Shown here: positions 41,401 to 51,990 of the stretch, one piece after another
How the letters are laid out: the number at the start of each line of letters is the position of its first letter
How positions within the stretch are numbered: position 1 is the stretch's first letter
Origin: Trichomonas vaginalis G3
Taxonomy: Eukaryota; Parabasalia; Trichomonadida; Trichomonadidae
DNA length: 64,000 nt
Assembly: GCF_026262505.1 (NCBI RefSeq)
Contig: NC_067208.1
Coordinates: 16,997,962 to 17,061,961, forward strand
Reading direction: 5' to 3'
Made by a program: the position numbers and the translations under genes
Notes under the pieces: model-generated
The model's database searches: none
The model's input: only the letters and a program-made list of their open reading frames with translations
Told to the model about the DNA's origin: nothing

Positions 41401-42181
41401 CAGTAAGATTCTTTATGTTTGTCAAGAAGAAGTCATAGTGCATTTCAACAATACCTGCGGCATTTGCTTCTATCTCTGATATAAAGTTCTCCTTCAAGAG
41501 CTGATGTAGTAATGTTCCAATATTATTGAGGTTTAACGTAGAACATTCATACTTTCCACCAAGTTTATAACATACCATCCATCTCTGTTGGAGTTTATTT
41601 TAATCTTCTCTAAGAGTCTCATGAAAACCTTACCGAAATGTTTGTGTAAATATTCTCTGTTTGGTTCATCTAAAGCTTCGATGTTAAAGTCAATGAGTCT
41701 ATTGCCTGACTTCACATTTCTCTTCCTATTCTCTTCATCTTTCTTTAACCATCTCTCACCTTCTTTTGGTTTGTCGTCAATGGAACGAATGACATCGTTA
41801 GCTTTGCGAACTTGTTCTATAGCACTTTTAAACATCTCTCTTCTCTGTTGTTTCAGTGTGTCGTCTCTTCTTCTTGTTTCACCAACGTTTGCATTTGTTA
41901 TGTCAAACATTTCTCTTCTTACTTCATGAGGTACTGAACGTCTATGATATAAGTCAATAGCAACGTCATTTAAAGGAAAAGTCTTGCATGGACTTCGTCC
42001 TCGCCGCGTTGCGGCTTTATGAACTCATGAATTCTATCATAACTTATTGCACCATTATAGTCATTGAGGATGTCAGCGAGTGCTTTTTTGTTTGTCGCGT
42101 AATGTTTTGCAACTCTATGTTAGCTTCTGTAAGAAGTTGTTTTATTTCCGAGTGTTCTAACTTAGACAACTTCCGATACAT
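38445..42181 (-). pseudogene. Protein-primed DNA polymerase B (Maverick 2, broken)
   Basis: The 937-residue central open part (38765-41578) carries all landmarks of family B polymerases: exonuclease motifs FFADFE, YFHNLSYDINF and YCKQDVRIL, then motif A DFDAVSLYPSAI, motif B KLILNSIYGKT and motif C FYSDTDSMHL. Polintons use such a protein-primed polymerase to copy their ends. Related coding sequence extends to about 42181 upstream (a charged N-terminal region) and 38445 downstream. A double-hairpin insert lies at 41988-42014. The gene is broken in a few places. Confidence 0.85.
41988..42014. repeat. 27-bp double-hairpin insert, identical to 10318-10344
   Basis: Exact reverse complement of the insert in the 74-residue gene of copy A, although the host genes are unrelated. 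GC-rich island in AT-rich DNA. Confidence 0.8.
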
Positions 42182-42271
42182 CTTTAGTAGGAAATAAAAA
42201 AATATTTTTTGAAAAAATTAGATTAGATTTTTTTAAGTTATTTTTCAAAATAATTTAATATTTTTATTTTA

Positions 42272-42740
42272 ATGAAACACATGCAAGATTGCAAGTTCTT
42301 TTCATACAATGCTCTCGCTACTGTCATCAAGAATGAGTTCAATGGTGCTTCAAACGTTAATGTTATCTTTAACAAGAAGTTTGTGAAAGAATCTAAGTTG
42401 GTCAGTATGTCAGACCATTAGCTTGGTCCATTGACCGCAACGTTATACTTCACAAGAGTTAGCAGTAGTTTTGAAACAAAAGAGTTTCTTCGTGAATGTC
42501 AAAGATACTCTATACTGTTATAAAGAACTCTAACATTGACTTCTTCATATTGCTTTAAATCTTTCCGAACAGAAAGAATATAAGAAGGGTGAAACAAATG
42601 TGAAATTTATCCTTCATCTCTGAAGACAATAACGAACAAAGATGTTATACAGAAATTCTTACCAAAGGTTGAAGAAGCTTCAATTGACATTGACGAAGAA
42701 GTGAAATGGTTGAAGAAATTGACCCTGACGTTATTTGAAC
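42272..42740 (+). pseudogene. Remnant of a small plus-strand Maverick gene
   Basis: Protein-like coding from MKHMQDCKFFSYNALATVIK onward, then degraded. It sits divergent from the polymerase gene across an AT-rich 90-bp gap. Family unrecognised. Confidence 0.4.
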
Positions 42741-43019
42741 AAAAATATTATTTTTGGTTAGTCTTCATATCGATATTTACAACAATTCCCCAATGTATAA
42801 ACTTTTCATACGCTTTTTCATAAGCTTATATATACCTTCAGAAATTTTGCATTAATCTTTAGAAGCATTTAGATATTGTTTAAATGCTTTATATACCTTC
42901 AGAAATTTTGCATAATCTTTTATTTGTTTCGTTCTCTTTCTGTCATGAGTTCCGAATATTTAAATTCATTGTTCTTTCATATGAGATAAAATTTTATAAA
43001 AAATAAAATTAGCTTAGAT

Positions 43020-43843
43020 TTTTTTATTCTTCCTCTTTGAAGTTATCGAAATATTCTGTTATTTTTTCCTTCAGTAATGGTAAGTCTTCTTTGAAGGTAA
43101 GAATTGTACAACCTTTAATATCATAGTGTGTTGAGGAGAGTACTTTTGACAATTTCCTTTATTTGCTCATTCGGTGTCATTGAAATCGGTAAGTTTCACG
43201 ATAGAACCAGTTTCTGTCAGATTTATATATTTTAGCGAGGTCATAAAAGCTCTTGTTGTTTCTTCTCACTAAATGCAACATAACCATATCTCTATCTTCT
43301 TCTTTCCCATCTCTTCAGCGTAAATCATATACTTATAGCTTTTTCTTTCCTTTGGTACTGAACGTGGTATTCTTTTCTGTATGCTTTTGTCTTTGGATTC
43401 AATGACTTCATCTTTTGATTGAAGTTTCTTTTCCATCTCTCACGTTCTGCTTTATATAGTTCATCTAACATCATGAAAATATAACAGCATAACGAGGTGA
43501 AGCCACATTGCTACAGCGTTTACTAAAAGTCTATGAACATAATAACCTTTCAAACCAGGAGCCAAATTCTTTGCGATTTTCGTAGGAATCTCTTCTCTCG
43601 GTTTTCCGAGGGAAGCAATCATATGAGGAAATTCTTCTAAAAGTTCTTTTGTCTGTTGGTTTTCAAACCAATGATATGCTTGCTTTGTAGAACGAAGAGC
43701 ATTCATTATACTTTGCATTTGGTACATGTCATCTTTGACTGAAGAATGAGACGTAACTATTTTTGTTATACTGTATGTATTTCGTATTCTTCATTTATAG
43801 CTTCATGGACTATAACTGTTTGTTGTGTTCTTGATGTTGTCAT
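43020..43843 (-). pseudogene. KilA-N-type accessory gene remnant
   Basis: The start is placed behind the shared TGTATGTAAAGACAGTA box. The middle part (TKQAYHWFENQQTKELLEEF ... LKGYYVHRLLVNAVAMW) matches the second half of KilA-N domains. The C-terminal part is Lys/Arg-rich and helical. Broken. Confidence 0.5.
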
Positions 43844-43931
43844 TACTGTCTTTACATACAAAATAAAAAAATAAATAAAAATAAAATTAGCGTTATTTTC
43901 TGACTTTCACAAAAGACCAAAAATAAACGCT

Positions 43932-44544
43932 TTACATGTATTTTTCAGCAACTTCGTCAATAATTTTATAGCTTTATCTATCTCATCTACTTCAAACGTT
44001 TCTTTACCTTTTATGGGAGCACCATACATTTTTCTCAAACTTTTTCAAGTAGTTCTGTTCTGCAGCTCTCATATCATTAACGAAACACAACCTTGACTCT
44101 ATTGACTGTACTGTCATATCTTTGAGTTATATTATATGTTCTTCCTATCTATATCTCTTTGTATTGAAGTCCTTCGGTTTCTGAACGATGTAAAGTAGCC
44201 TTCACTGCAACGTTCCGTATCGAATGAACCATAAGTTATGAAGTTATATCCAACAACTGGGTCTAACCATAACAAAACTATTGGTATAAGACTTTTGTCT
44301 ATAAGATATGCTCTTGTTCCATGAAATGCTACTGATATCATAAGCTCAGGATTTCTTGTCAAAAATTTTCTGAGTTGAAAGCATTTCTACCCAGTCGTTT
44401 GTTTTCTTTCCAGATGGTGTTATATATGTCTGACAAAGAATATTTGTTGTATTTCTTTGAGTATCTTACGTTTAAATCACCTATTCTAACCACTTTGGTG
44501 TCATTGTCTATCTTTCTAACTGTTTCAAACTCAATGTTTGTCAT
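43932..44544 (-). pseudogene. KilA-N-like accessory gene remnant
   Basis: Begins MTNIEFETVRKIDNDTKVVR behind the same upstream box. The segment YNKYSLSDIYNTIWKENKRL and the later IPIVLLWLDPVVGYNF are in the style of KilA-N/Bro-type viral proteins; assignment is weak. Broken. Confidence 0.4.
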
Positions 44545-44639
44545 TACTGTCTTTACATACAAGATAAAAATTTTTCTTAGAAAAAATAATGTTTATGTTA
44601 GCACGTTAGATCTAACACGTTTTCTAACCACTTTTCTAA

Positions 44640-45599
44640 CATCGAAGAAAACTATTTACAAGCGTTTTACATGGTATATGTTGCGATGGTTCATGACTTT
44701 AAACAGTTTTGTAGCTTCTATTTCTTCACGAAGGATATCAAAAATTTTAACTATGCCGAAGGTTTCTTTATATTTCTTCTTGACATCAGATAATAGGAAA
44801 TCGTCAGCAGTTGGATAGTTTTTGTTCAGAATGCTAACATGTCCATTTTATCTTCTGCTGGTTTCTCTACTTCTTTCTTTAAGTCAGCATAGTCGTTTCT
44901 CATACGTTCTAATCTCTTTGACGGAGTAGTTATATTTCCTCATTGCTGCTTTACATTTTGAACATTGCGGATTCATTTTTGCGTTATACATTGAAATTTG
45001 ACCTGCTAGAACAACTAAGGCGTCAATGGTTTTCTTTAACTCAAAAGTTGTTGGTTTTATTTGTCCATTCCATATTTTACATCTTTTATCTTTATCTCTT
45101 ATCTGCCATACACATTCAGCAACTAATGAAACAAAGTTGTCGTATGTCTTAAACTCCCCAGATTTATATATGTCAGAGATGTTCTTATATACCATGTCGC
45201 AATCTTTGTCCATAACTTTATGGTTGCAATGATATCCTAGAAACTCATAGTTTACTTTACGTATGAACTTCTTTATTTCTACTGAGTCAGTTGGTTTTCA
45301 CTTCTATTTCAATCGAATTCATGAATAGTGAGCTTTTGTTGTTGGATTTCAGGCAATTTGGGTAAATGGTCAATAATATCCTGCAATGTCATAAAGATAC
45401 TGTTCATTTGTTTCATCTTTCGCACTACAGTCTAAATTACTTGTTAAAAGTTCTTGCTTAATTCTTTGTATTTCTGTCTCAAAAGTATATGAAGAAGGAA
45501 TGAAGCTTTTCATCTCTACTAACATAGATGTTGGATTCATAACTAAAGAGTTTGGTGAAGTTGTTGTTTGAAGTGTTGTAGAACCTATTGTTGAATCAT
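44640..45599 (-). pseudogene. Accessory Maverick gene remnant with a CxxC pair
   Basis: Includes an open stretch at 44884-45213 with VSLVAECVWQIRDKDKRCKI and NPQCSKCKAAM, which could be one half of a zinc site. It has the shared box before the start. Family unknown; broken. Confidence 0.4.
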
Positions 45600-45834
45600 A
45601 TCTTTACATACAAGATAAAAATTTTTCTTAGAAAAAAATTAGCGTTATTTTTTTCATAAGGAAATGTCAAAAATTCATGATTTTCGAGAGTTTTAGACCA
45701 TGTTAGAAAAGTGGTTAGAAAACGTGTTAGATCTAACATTCTAACATAAATAAAGTTTATGTTAAAATAAATGGTACCATTAATGATATCATGACTGTTC
45801 TCGTTCATGTCTGATTTACATCTAATGAAAAAGT

Positions 45835-46920
45835 TTAGAAGAATTTTCTTATTCTTTCTGGCTTATTTTTGTCTTTCCAGTACTCCCGCTCTAATGGTCC
45901 CAGATGTGTTGGCTTTGACTCTCTCAAGTTCTTAGATGGTATAACATCTTCAACGCCTCCTTCATATCTTACTTTATAAGTGTCATCGTTTATGTTATAG
46001 TTAAGTATTTCAATAACCACTCCTCGCTTTGCTTCGTCAATGGTTTCAGCAAGTTTACCATTACTACTTTCGACTAATTTATGACGAGGATAAAACGCAA
46101 TAGAGTCGTCAGCAGCTTTTATAAGATATCCATTACCTTGCGTAGAGTCTACGATATAATAATTTCGACTTAACCTTAAACGTTTCTTTGTCAACGGTTT
46201 GTCGTCAAGAACTACACGAACTTTTGTACCAGGAATGAGGGTAAATTGTGTTGAATTTCTGATATTTTGTGTTTGGCTTCGTTTCTTTTGTATATACTTT
46301 TCTTCTTGTTGTTGTGTCATTGAATTTGGTGTATGTCCTGTTGTAGAATTTGTTGAGGAATTATATACTTCGAGAAAATGTTTCATTGTTTCTTCGGTAA
46401 AGTCTCACTCTTGATTTAAATCTCTGAGCGTTCTTATGAAGCGATTAATGATACCTAAAATATTATGGTTATGGTCTTCAGTAGTGTAGTGAGTTATGTT
46501 ATGCTTAATGAGAAATTCTGTGATTTCGTTGCTGAGGTATGCACTGTCTTGGTCTGATGTTAAAGTACTTGGGTTATGTTCTGCTACAAACTTTTGTAAA
46601 ACTCTTAACACTTCACGAGTTCCTTTATTTCTCATTATATACGCAAAAGCTTTGCGAGTGTTAACATTTATGAAGATGAGGAATGGTTTATGTCCTCCTT
46701 TTCTGCTTTGAATGAGAGTGTCAAATTGGTATGCGTCAGGAGTGTTGGAGTAAATTGGTAAAAAGTAGTCGTAAGGGTTTATTTTTGTTTGATGTACAAC
46801 ATTTTTGTCAAAGAACCTTTTCACTTCAGCTCTGTTAGTAAATCCCCAACTTTTTGCTGCTTCATTGAACTTCTTAAATGACCTCCATGGATGTTGTTCG
46901 AATACTTCTTTCAAGCTCAT
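45835..46920 (-). pseudogene. Maverick integrase (copy 2, nearly whole)
   Basis: Near-identical to the integrase at 850-1935: the same rve core and basic SH3/chromo-like C-terminal region. It lies 40 bp downstream of the fibre-like gene. About one break. Confidence 0.85.
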
Positions 46921-46960
46921 TTATGTAAAGTTAAAGATTTTATTCTAGGCTCAAGCGAGT

Positions 46961-49960
46961 TCATTGAACGCGGTACCATGCGAATATAGTCACAAATGGT
47001 GGCATATAATCTTTACCCAAGCCTGTTGGATTTGTTGTGAAAGTATGGACATGATTTCCTCCTGGTTCAGTTGGTCGAAAAGTCTTTTTTGCTGAATGGT
47101 TATAATCTGGAGATAAAATATCATAGCCAGCTTCATATTCTGAGTTGTATAATGGGTGGTCTCTTAATGAGTGGCTATGGTCGCCAGAAAAGTTTGTAGT
47201 TCCTGTATGAGTGTGCGGGGGTAAGTTTGCTTCTTTAATTTTCTTCGAACCACCTGTTTGCTTTGAAGAGTTCGCACAATAGAGGAATTTATCTACAATC
47301 TGTTCCCACGTACCAAAACCTAAAACACTTGCCGGATTTGTTGAGTTCATTGACGTATAAATAGAGCCTATAGGATATATGGTTTCAAGAATCTGGGCCT
47401 TCATTGTTAGAAGTTCATGTTTAACGTTTATAGTTTTATTGCCTTCTACAATATTTATATTGTTTGTTATTAAACCATTAGGAAAAGTAGGAGGATAAAT
47501 TCTTTGTTCTTGTACAGTTGCACCGTCTCTTCCTGTTTTTGTTACTATTTCGATGCATGCCTTAATTTCTTTAATCTTGATTGTTTGAAATTCTTCATGC
47601 ACGTGCTCTTTATCGGCTTTTCCATTAAGCGCAGCATTTACTTCCGACTTCTTTGCATAATTTTCATCTACATAAGTTTTGTCGGCTTTCTTATCTAACA
47701 TTGCTGGTAGTTCATGTGCTTCAAAGTTTCTGGCATGACCTTCAATATTCCTGCAACTGTTATCTAAATTGTTTAGTGTATCTTTTACGCTTGTACTTGG
47801 ATTCTCTAAAGGTGCACTTGAACCAAGGGTATAGTTCAATATTATGTCGTCTGCTCTAACAGTAGTGAAGGATTTATGTGTATGGTTCTTGTCGGCTTTA
47901 CTGTCTAATGTAGCTTGAAGTTCATTTATATCGGAGATGTTGTGTTTATGAGATTTCAAAACTTTGTTCATTGCGTCAAGTTCATTTTTGTCCGCTTTAT
48001 TTTTAATAGCATCTTCAAAAATTATTTTTGACTTAACTCTTAACATAAATCTTGGTTCAACTAATACACCGTTAACATTGAAAGTAGAGGCATAAATTTC
48101 ACCGGTATAACCAAATGCTTCTGGTGCTTTAGCTACATCATACTGTACAATACAGCTTATGTCATAACCTTTAGCACGAATGTATTTATATCTTCTTTCA
48201 TTAACATTTTTTGTCTTCGCTTCATCACATCGTGTTAAATATCCATGGTAGTTCGTTATAATCTGTTCGTCTGAAGTTATATAATGAACGTGGTTCTTGA
48301 CTTTATCACCCAGAGCTAAAAGCTCATTTTTGTCTGCTTTTTCGGCTAATTTCTCATTAACATCATTCACTTCTAATTCAACTCTCCCGCCAGAACTCTT
48401 ATTATCATTAATCTTTTTCATTAATTCGGTAATTACGTCATAAAGACTATATTCTGTTTTTGGTTTTGTAAATAATGAGTCAAAATTTCTTTTCATCATT
48501 ACATCGCTGACATTAATGATATCACCAATTCCTTTTTCATTTATTCTCTTCATTAATTCTGCAATAATGACGAATATATAATCTGTTAATTTATTCTCTT
48601 CATCGAGGGTTATAGAATGTTTTGAAATTGAATCATTAACTCCTCTAAATAAATCAATAACTTCAGGATACACGTTTTTAATGTCTCGAATAACCCGACC
48701 AGTATCCTGTTGTTCATGTTCTTCGTTCCCGTCGTTACGTGGTTTTATATCTCTAACCATCATCAACGCAGCCATAACCGGAGGGTTTGTTGCTATCTGT
48801 TCGAAAATCCGTCCGTTATGTACGGTATATCTAAATAATTTCTTTGTGTTTGTTAAAACATTTGAAACAAGTCTTTTAAAACCATCTACAAAATTTCCTG
48901 TTTCACCTAATGTTCTTGCAGCATTTACAAGCTCACCCATTCCCGCTTTTGACCCCAAAAACGTCCATATTGCATTTATTTCACTCTGTATAGTTGTCCA
49001 TTCAGCGAAACTAACACCCGCATTCGCTAAGCTGAAAATGAAATTCAGTGGATCGAACTTAATTCCACCTTCTTTTTCAATTTCAACGAACTCACTAACA
49101 TGAGATTTTAAATATTCTTTCGTTAAAATTGTTTTCCCCGATGTTATGTCATTAACGAAACTATCACCGTCAAAAGTTAACGAATTCAATTTCGTCGTTG
49201 ATGCTTTTATTTCATACACCGCTTTATCGATAGTTTTTGGCTCACCTTCTTTAGAAGCATATGAAACATTAATGAATGAATTATATGTATTCGTGAATGA
49301 ATTAAAATCAATGATTTTCATTAATGACGCCTTTAATGATTCATTTACTGTCGAATCCCTTAAAGTAATTAATGAACTGTCATTTATGAAAGGTACACTG
49401 CAAACCGTCGAGTTTGGATCAAATGCTATAGTTGGTGCAGGAATATTAATGATATAAGTCATTAAATCATTAAGTGACGTAAATAATGTTGTCGTTTTTG
49501 ATTTAATTTCTTTAGCATCTGTTATATATGGTAATTTTATTTCTGTAGTTTCTGAATTAAAGATATTCGCTAAAATGTTTTGTAAACTGTTTTGAACAGC
49601 TGTGTAAACCGTTGAATCCGGAACTCTTACGATTTCACCATCCTTAATAAAAGGCATTGTACATGGCGTAGTGCTTGGGTCAAATCTTTCGGGATTATAA
49701 TTCAACATATATTCTAACGCTTCATGAACAGACTTATATACTGTTGTGTCGTTCTTCATGACAACTTCACCATTTACAATGAATGGCATAGTGCATGGAG
49801 TTAAAATGGGGTCAAACTTTTCATAGTCCTTCCATGTTATGTATTTCTCGGTATTTCCATCACTGATAACAATATATTTGTCAGTAAGTGTGAGAGAGTA
49901 TTGACCAAAATATAAACGTTTAGCTCTGTCAGCTTCATACGCATATGCAGCTATACTCAT
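46961..49960 (-). CDS. Fibre-like protein with phage tail-collar C-terminus (copy 2)
   Basis: A 999-residue open frame. The first 560 residues are almost identical to the protein at 1976-5170. The shaft has different repeat modules: one unit present twice in copy A occurs once, and a different unit is inserted (TYVDENYAKKSEVNAALNGK). The C-terminus keeps the frame PIGSIYTSMN ... LPPHTHTGTT ... MPPFVTIFAWYRV, but the tip between them is different sequence. This is the pattern seen in phage tail fibres, where the tip sets host range. Role inferred. Confidence 0.7.
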   Translation of the reverse strand: MSIAAYAYEADRAKRLYFGQYSLTLTDKYIVISDGNTEKYITWKDYEKFDPILTPCTMPFIVNGEVVMKNDTTVYKSVHEALEYMLNYNPERFDPSTTPCTMPFIKDGEIVRVPDSTVYTAVQNSLQNILANIFNSETTEIKLPYITDAKEIKSKTTTLFTSLNDLMTYIINIPAPTIAFDPNSTVCSVPFINDSSLITLRDSTVNESLKASLMKIIDFNSFTNTYNSFINVSYASKEGEPKTIDKAVYEIKASTTKLNSLTFDGDSFVNDITSGKTILTKEYLKSHVSEFVEIEKEGGIKFDPLNFIFSLANAGVSFAEWTTIQSEINAIWTFLGSKAGMGELVNAARTLGETGNFVDGFKRLVSNVLTNTKKLFRYTVHNGRIFEQIATNPPVMAALMMVRDIKPRNDGNEEHEQQDTGRVIRDIKNVYPEVIDLFRGVNDSISKHSITLDEENKLTDYIFVIIAELMKRINEKGIGDIINVSDVMMKRNFDSLFTKPKTEYSLYDVITELMKKINDNKSSGGRVELEVNDVNEKLAEKADKNELLALGDKVKNHVHYITSDEQIITNYHGYLTRCDEAKTKNVNERRYKYIRAKGYDISCIVQYDVAKAPEAFGYTGEIYASTFNVNGVLVEPRFMLRVKSKIIFEDAIKNKADKNELDAMNKVLKSHKHNISDINELQATLDSKADKNHTHKSFTTVRADDIILNYTLGSSAPLENPSTSVKDTLNNLDNSCRNIEGHARNFEAHELPAMLDKKADKTYVDENYAKKSEVNAALNGKADKEHVHEEFQTIKIKEIKACIEIVTKTGRDGATVQEQRIYPPTFPNGLITNNINIVEGNKTINVKHELLTMKAQILETIYPIGSIYTSMNSTNPASVLGFGTWEQIVDKFLYCANSSKQTGGSKKIKEANLPPHTHTGTTNFSGDHSHSLRDHPLYNSEYEAGYDILSPDYNHSAKKTFRPTEPGGNHVHTFTTNPTGLGKDYMPPFVTIFAWYRVQ

Positions 49961-49977
49961 ATTTTAATGAGAATAAA
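49961..49977. promoter_or_regulatory. 17-bp divergent start region
   Basis: Only ATTTTAATGAGAATAAA separates the start codons of the fibre-like gene (minus) and the capsid-like gene (plus). Any promoters must overlap or lie in coding sequence. The same arrangement is at 5171-5187. Confidence 0.6.
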
Positions 49978-50754
49978 ATGTTGTTCTATTTGCAAAGTAC
50001 AGACCCAAACGAATACGGGACAGTAAAACTACAAACAAACTTAGGTCTACAGAATGAGCCACTTGCATTCAGAATGGTTGACTTTAATACTATTGCTTCA
50101 TTCGTTATAACTGACGAAACAGATTTCATGGAGCTTGAAATAAATGGAAAGAAGCACGAAATAAGATTTCACAATAATGTAGAATATAAGATGGAAACAT
50201 TAGCTGGAGTGTTAAATGCTCTCATAAATACTACAATAAACAAGGATAACGGAGAAAACTTAATGAATGTTAAACTTATTGCAGGAGTTTTGAAGTTCAG
50301 TTATGCGAAAGAGTTTAAGATACCGAGAATGAGTCATAGAGTACAACTTCTTTTGGGAGCATACCATATGACATTTCCTTTGAAAAGTGTTGACAAAACG
50401 ATTGAGATGAAATCTGTTCCATACGTATGTTATGGTAATTGTTTATACATTGAGTCAAAAATAGCTAATGTCACAGGTATTTCAGGAGTTAATAGTAAAG
50501 GTTCAGTAGAATATAAATCCTTCTGTTATGAAGTAAATTCAATGTTCATTCCAAACGTTCCTGTCATAGCAACTCATTTAGGTAAATGGGTTCGCATTAG
50601 TCCTCATAATTTGAAAGACATGCAATTCAGACTTGTTGACTTTCAAGGAGAGCCTGTAGAACTGAAGGCACCAGTGCGAATGACTGTTGAAGTTGACTTT
50701 TTAGAAAATATTAAATGCAACAGCTTACAAGAGAACTCAGAGCTAAAAATATAA
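49978..50754 (+). CDS. Minor capsid protein, penton-like (Maverick 2)
   Basis: A 258-residue open protein from the ATG at 49978, chosen because it follows the short AT-rich divergent region; an in-frame ATG at 49945 lies inside the neighbouring gene. The sequence is strand-rich throughout. The last third (ATHLGKWVRISPHNLKDMQF, then RLVDFQGEPVELKAPVRMTV) matches the style of Polinton and virophage minor capsid proteins, which fill the capsid vertices with a single jelly-roll. The family call is by pattern. Confidence 0.65.
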   Translation: MLFYLQSTDPNEYGTVKLQTNLGLQNEPLAFRMVDFNTIASFVITDETDFMELEINGKKHEIRFHNNVEYKMETLAGVLNALINTTINKDNGENLMNVKLIAGVLKFSYAKEFKIPRMSHRVQLLLGAYHMTFPLKSVDKTIEMKSVPYVCYGNCLYIESKIANVTGISGVNSKGSVEYKSFCYEVNSMFIPNVPVIATHLGKWVRISPHNLKDMQFRLVDFQGEPVELKAPVRMTVEVDFLENIKCNSLQENSELKI

Positions 50755-50954
50755 AGTATGAATGTTATGTATTAGGTCATGAACTTTGGTTGTTGCTGTT
50801 TGATGAAACAAATGAGTTAGTTATGTCAGTCAAGAGAACAGAAAAATATTGTGTTAGTGAAAACTGCACCAAGTCAATAAGATTAGGTTTGCATTATGAA
50901 GATGAGTTCGATACTGTTGAAGAAGTTTTGGATAGATATTACAAATTGCTTTAA
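50715..50954 (+). CDS. Small acidic Maverick protein, 79 residues
   Basis: Overlaps the end of the capsid-like gene by 40 bases, starting MQQLTRELRAKNIKYECYVL and ending EEVLDRYYKLL. No family recognised; it could be a co-translated partner of the upstream gene. Confidence 0.55.
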   Translation: MQQLTRELRAKNIKYECYVLGHELWLLLFDETNELVMSVKRTEKYCVSENCTKSIRLGLHYEDEFDTVEEVLDRYYKLL

Positions 50955-51563
50955 TTTACTAAAATATTTCAAACAAAGCTTATAGTAAGTAGATAGTTTT
51001 GTATACTCGTTCGAATATTTATACTTAAACTCAACTCCTGGAGTACCTGGTGTTTCAATGATGCGGATGTTACCTATTTTCATGAATATTGGAGTTTGAC
51101 CACAGCATTCGATTTCAGGGTCGAGATAGTCAATGACACATTGCTTTCCTGTTATTCGTGATATAATATTTTCAAGGTCCTCCTTTGTTAGAATTATTTG
51201 GTTCTTACTTATAAGATTTGTCAAAAGCTTCTTATCGTCTTTGAGTAAAATTGTTTGGTATAACTGAAGAAGGTAATGGTCTACGTTATCTGAAGGATTT
51301 GTTTGAACATTTGTGTAAGGGTTGTCGTTGGCTTCTCTTGAAAGAATTTGGTCCAGTGGTGGATACTCTAACTTAACATCTGATGTAGCGTTAGCGTTTG
51401 AAGCTGTGTTTAAATTCACGGATTTCAGCTCTGGTTCTGGTTCTTTCAAACACTCTGAACTATAGTTCTTTATGACAATATTGTTTGTTGTTCGTGAGTC
51501 AACATTTGATGTTGGTTCAATTGGAACATTAACAGCACCAGCTAAGATGGATTTGCTTCTCAT
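50883..51563 (-). CDS. Unrecognised Maverick protein, 226 residues
   Basis: Asn/Ser/Thr-rich N-terminal half, then a compact region (QIILTKEDLENIISRITGKQ and DYLDPEIECCGQTPIFMKIG). The 3' end overlaps the 79-residue gene on the other strand. The position between capsid and packaging genes suggests a virion or maturation role. A maturation protease is expected in this family, but no catalytic set could be made out here. Confidence 0.5.
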   Translation of the reverse strand: MRSKSILAGAVNVPIEPTSNVDSRTTNNIVIKNYSSECLKEPEPELKSVNLNTASNANATSDVKLEYPPLDQILSREANDNPYTNVQTNPSDNVDHYLLQLYQTILLKDDKKLLTNLISKNQIILTKEDLENIISRITGKQCVIDYLDPEIECCGQTPIFMKIGNIRIIETPGTPGVEFKYKYSNEYTKLSTYYKLCLKYFSKLKQFVISIQNFFNSIELIFIMQT

Positions 51564-51588
51564 TTCATATAGAATAAAAACCTTTTAT

Positions 51589-51990
51589 ATGTATGAAATG
51601 AACAATATACTCGACAAGGGTTTGAATGTAAAGCTAACGAATGAAAATATTGTTGAATTCACTGAGACAGGTGCTGTGTATAAAGATGTAGAACTACTGA
51701 ACAAAAGAGCTAAGGGAAGAAGCAGGAACATGAACAAAGGGTGGAAGCCTATAAAAATTTATGTCAATGATGGCTCAGGAGGTTCAAACATAAAGTATGC
51801 AGAAAGTTATAGAGTTTATGCTCTCAAAGGTGAAAAGCCTTCATTTAAGAACAGCTATTCTAACGCATATCCTCAAAAGTTAACGGATGGAGAAGTGGAT
51901 GATATGAATGACAGCAAAAATATTAACAGAAATGGCGACAGAGATGCATGGAATTTGTTTACCATCAGTCAATTGAAGGTTAAACTTTAA
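51589..51990 (+). CDS. Unrecognised basic Maverick protein, 133 residues
   Basis: Starts MYEMNNILDKGLNVKLTNEN, 25 bp from the divergent gene's ATG. Basic middle (KRAKGRSRNMNKGWKPIKIY) and polar C-terminus. It ends overlapping the stop of the packaging ATPase by a few bases, tail to tail. No family recognised. Confidence 0.55.
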   Translation: MYEMNNILDKGLNVKLTNENIVEFTETGAVYKDVELLNKRAKGRSRNMNKGWKPIKIYVNDGSGGSNIKYAESYRVYALKGEKPSFKNSYSNAYPQKLTDGEVDDMNDSKNINRNGDRDAWNLFTISQLKVKL

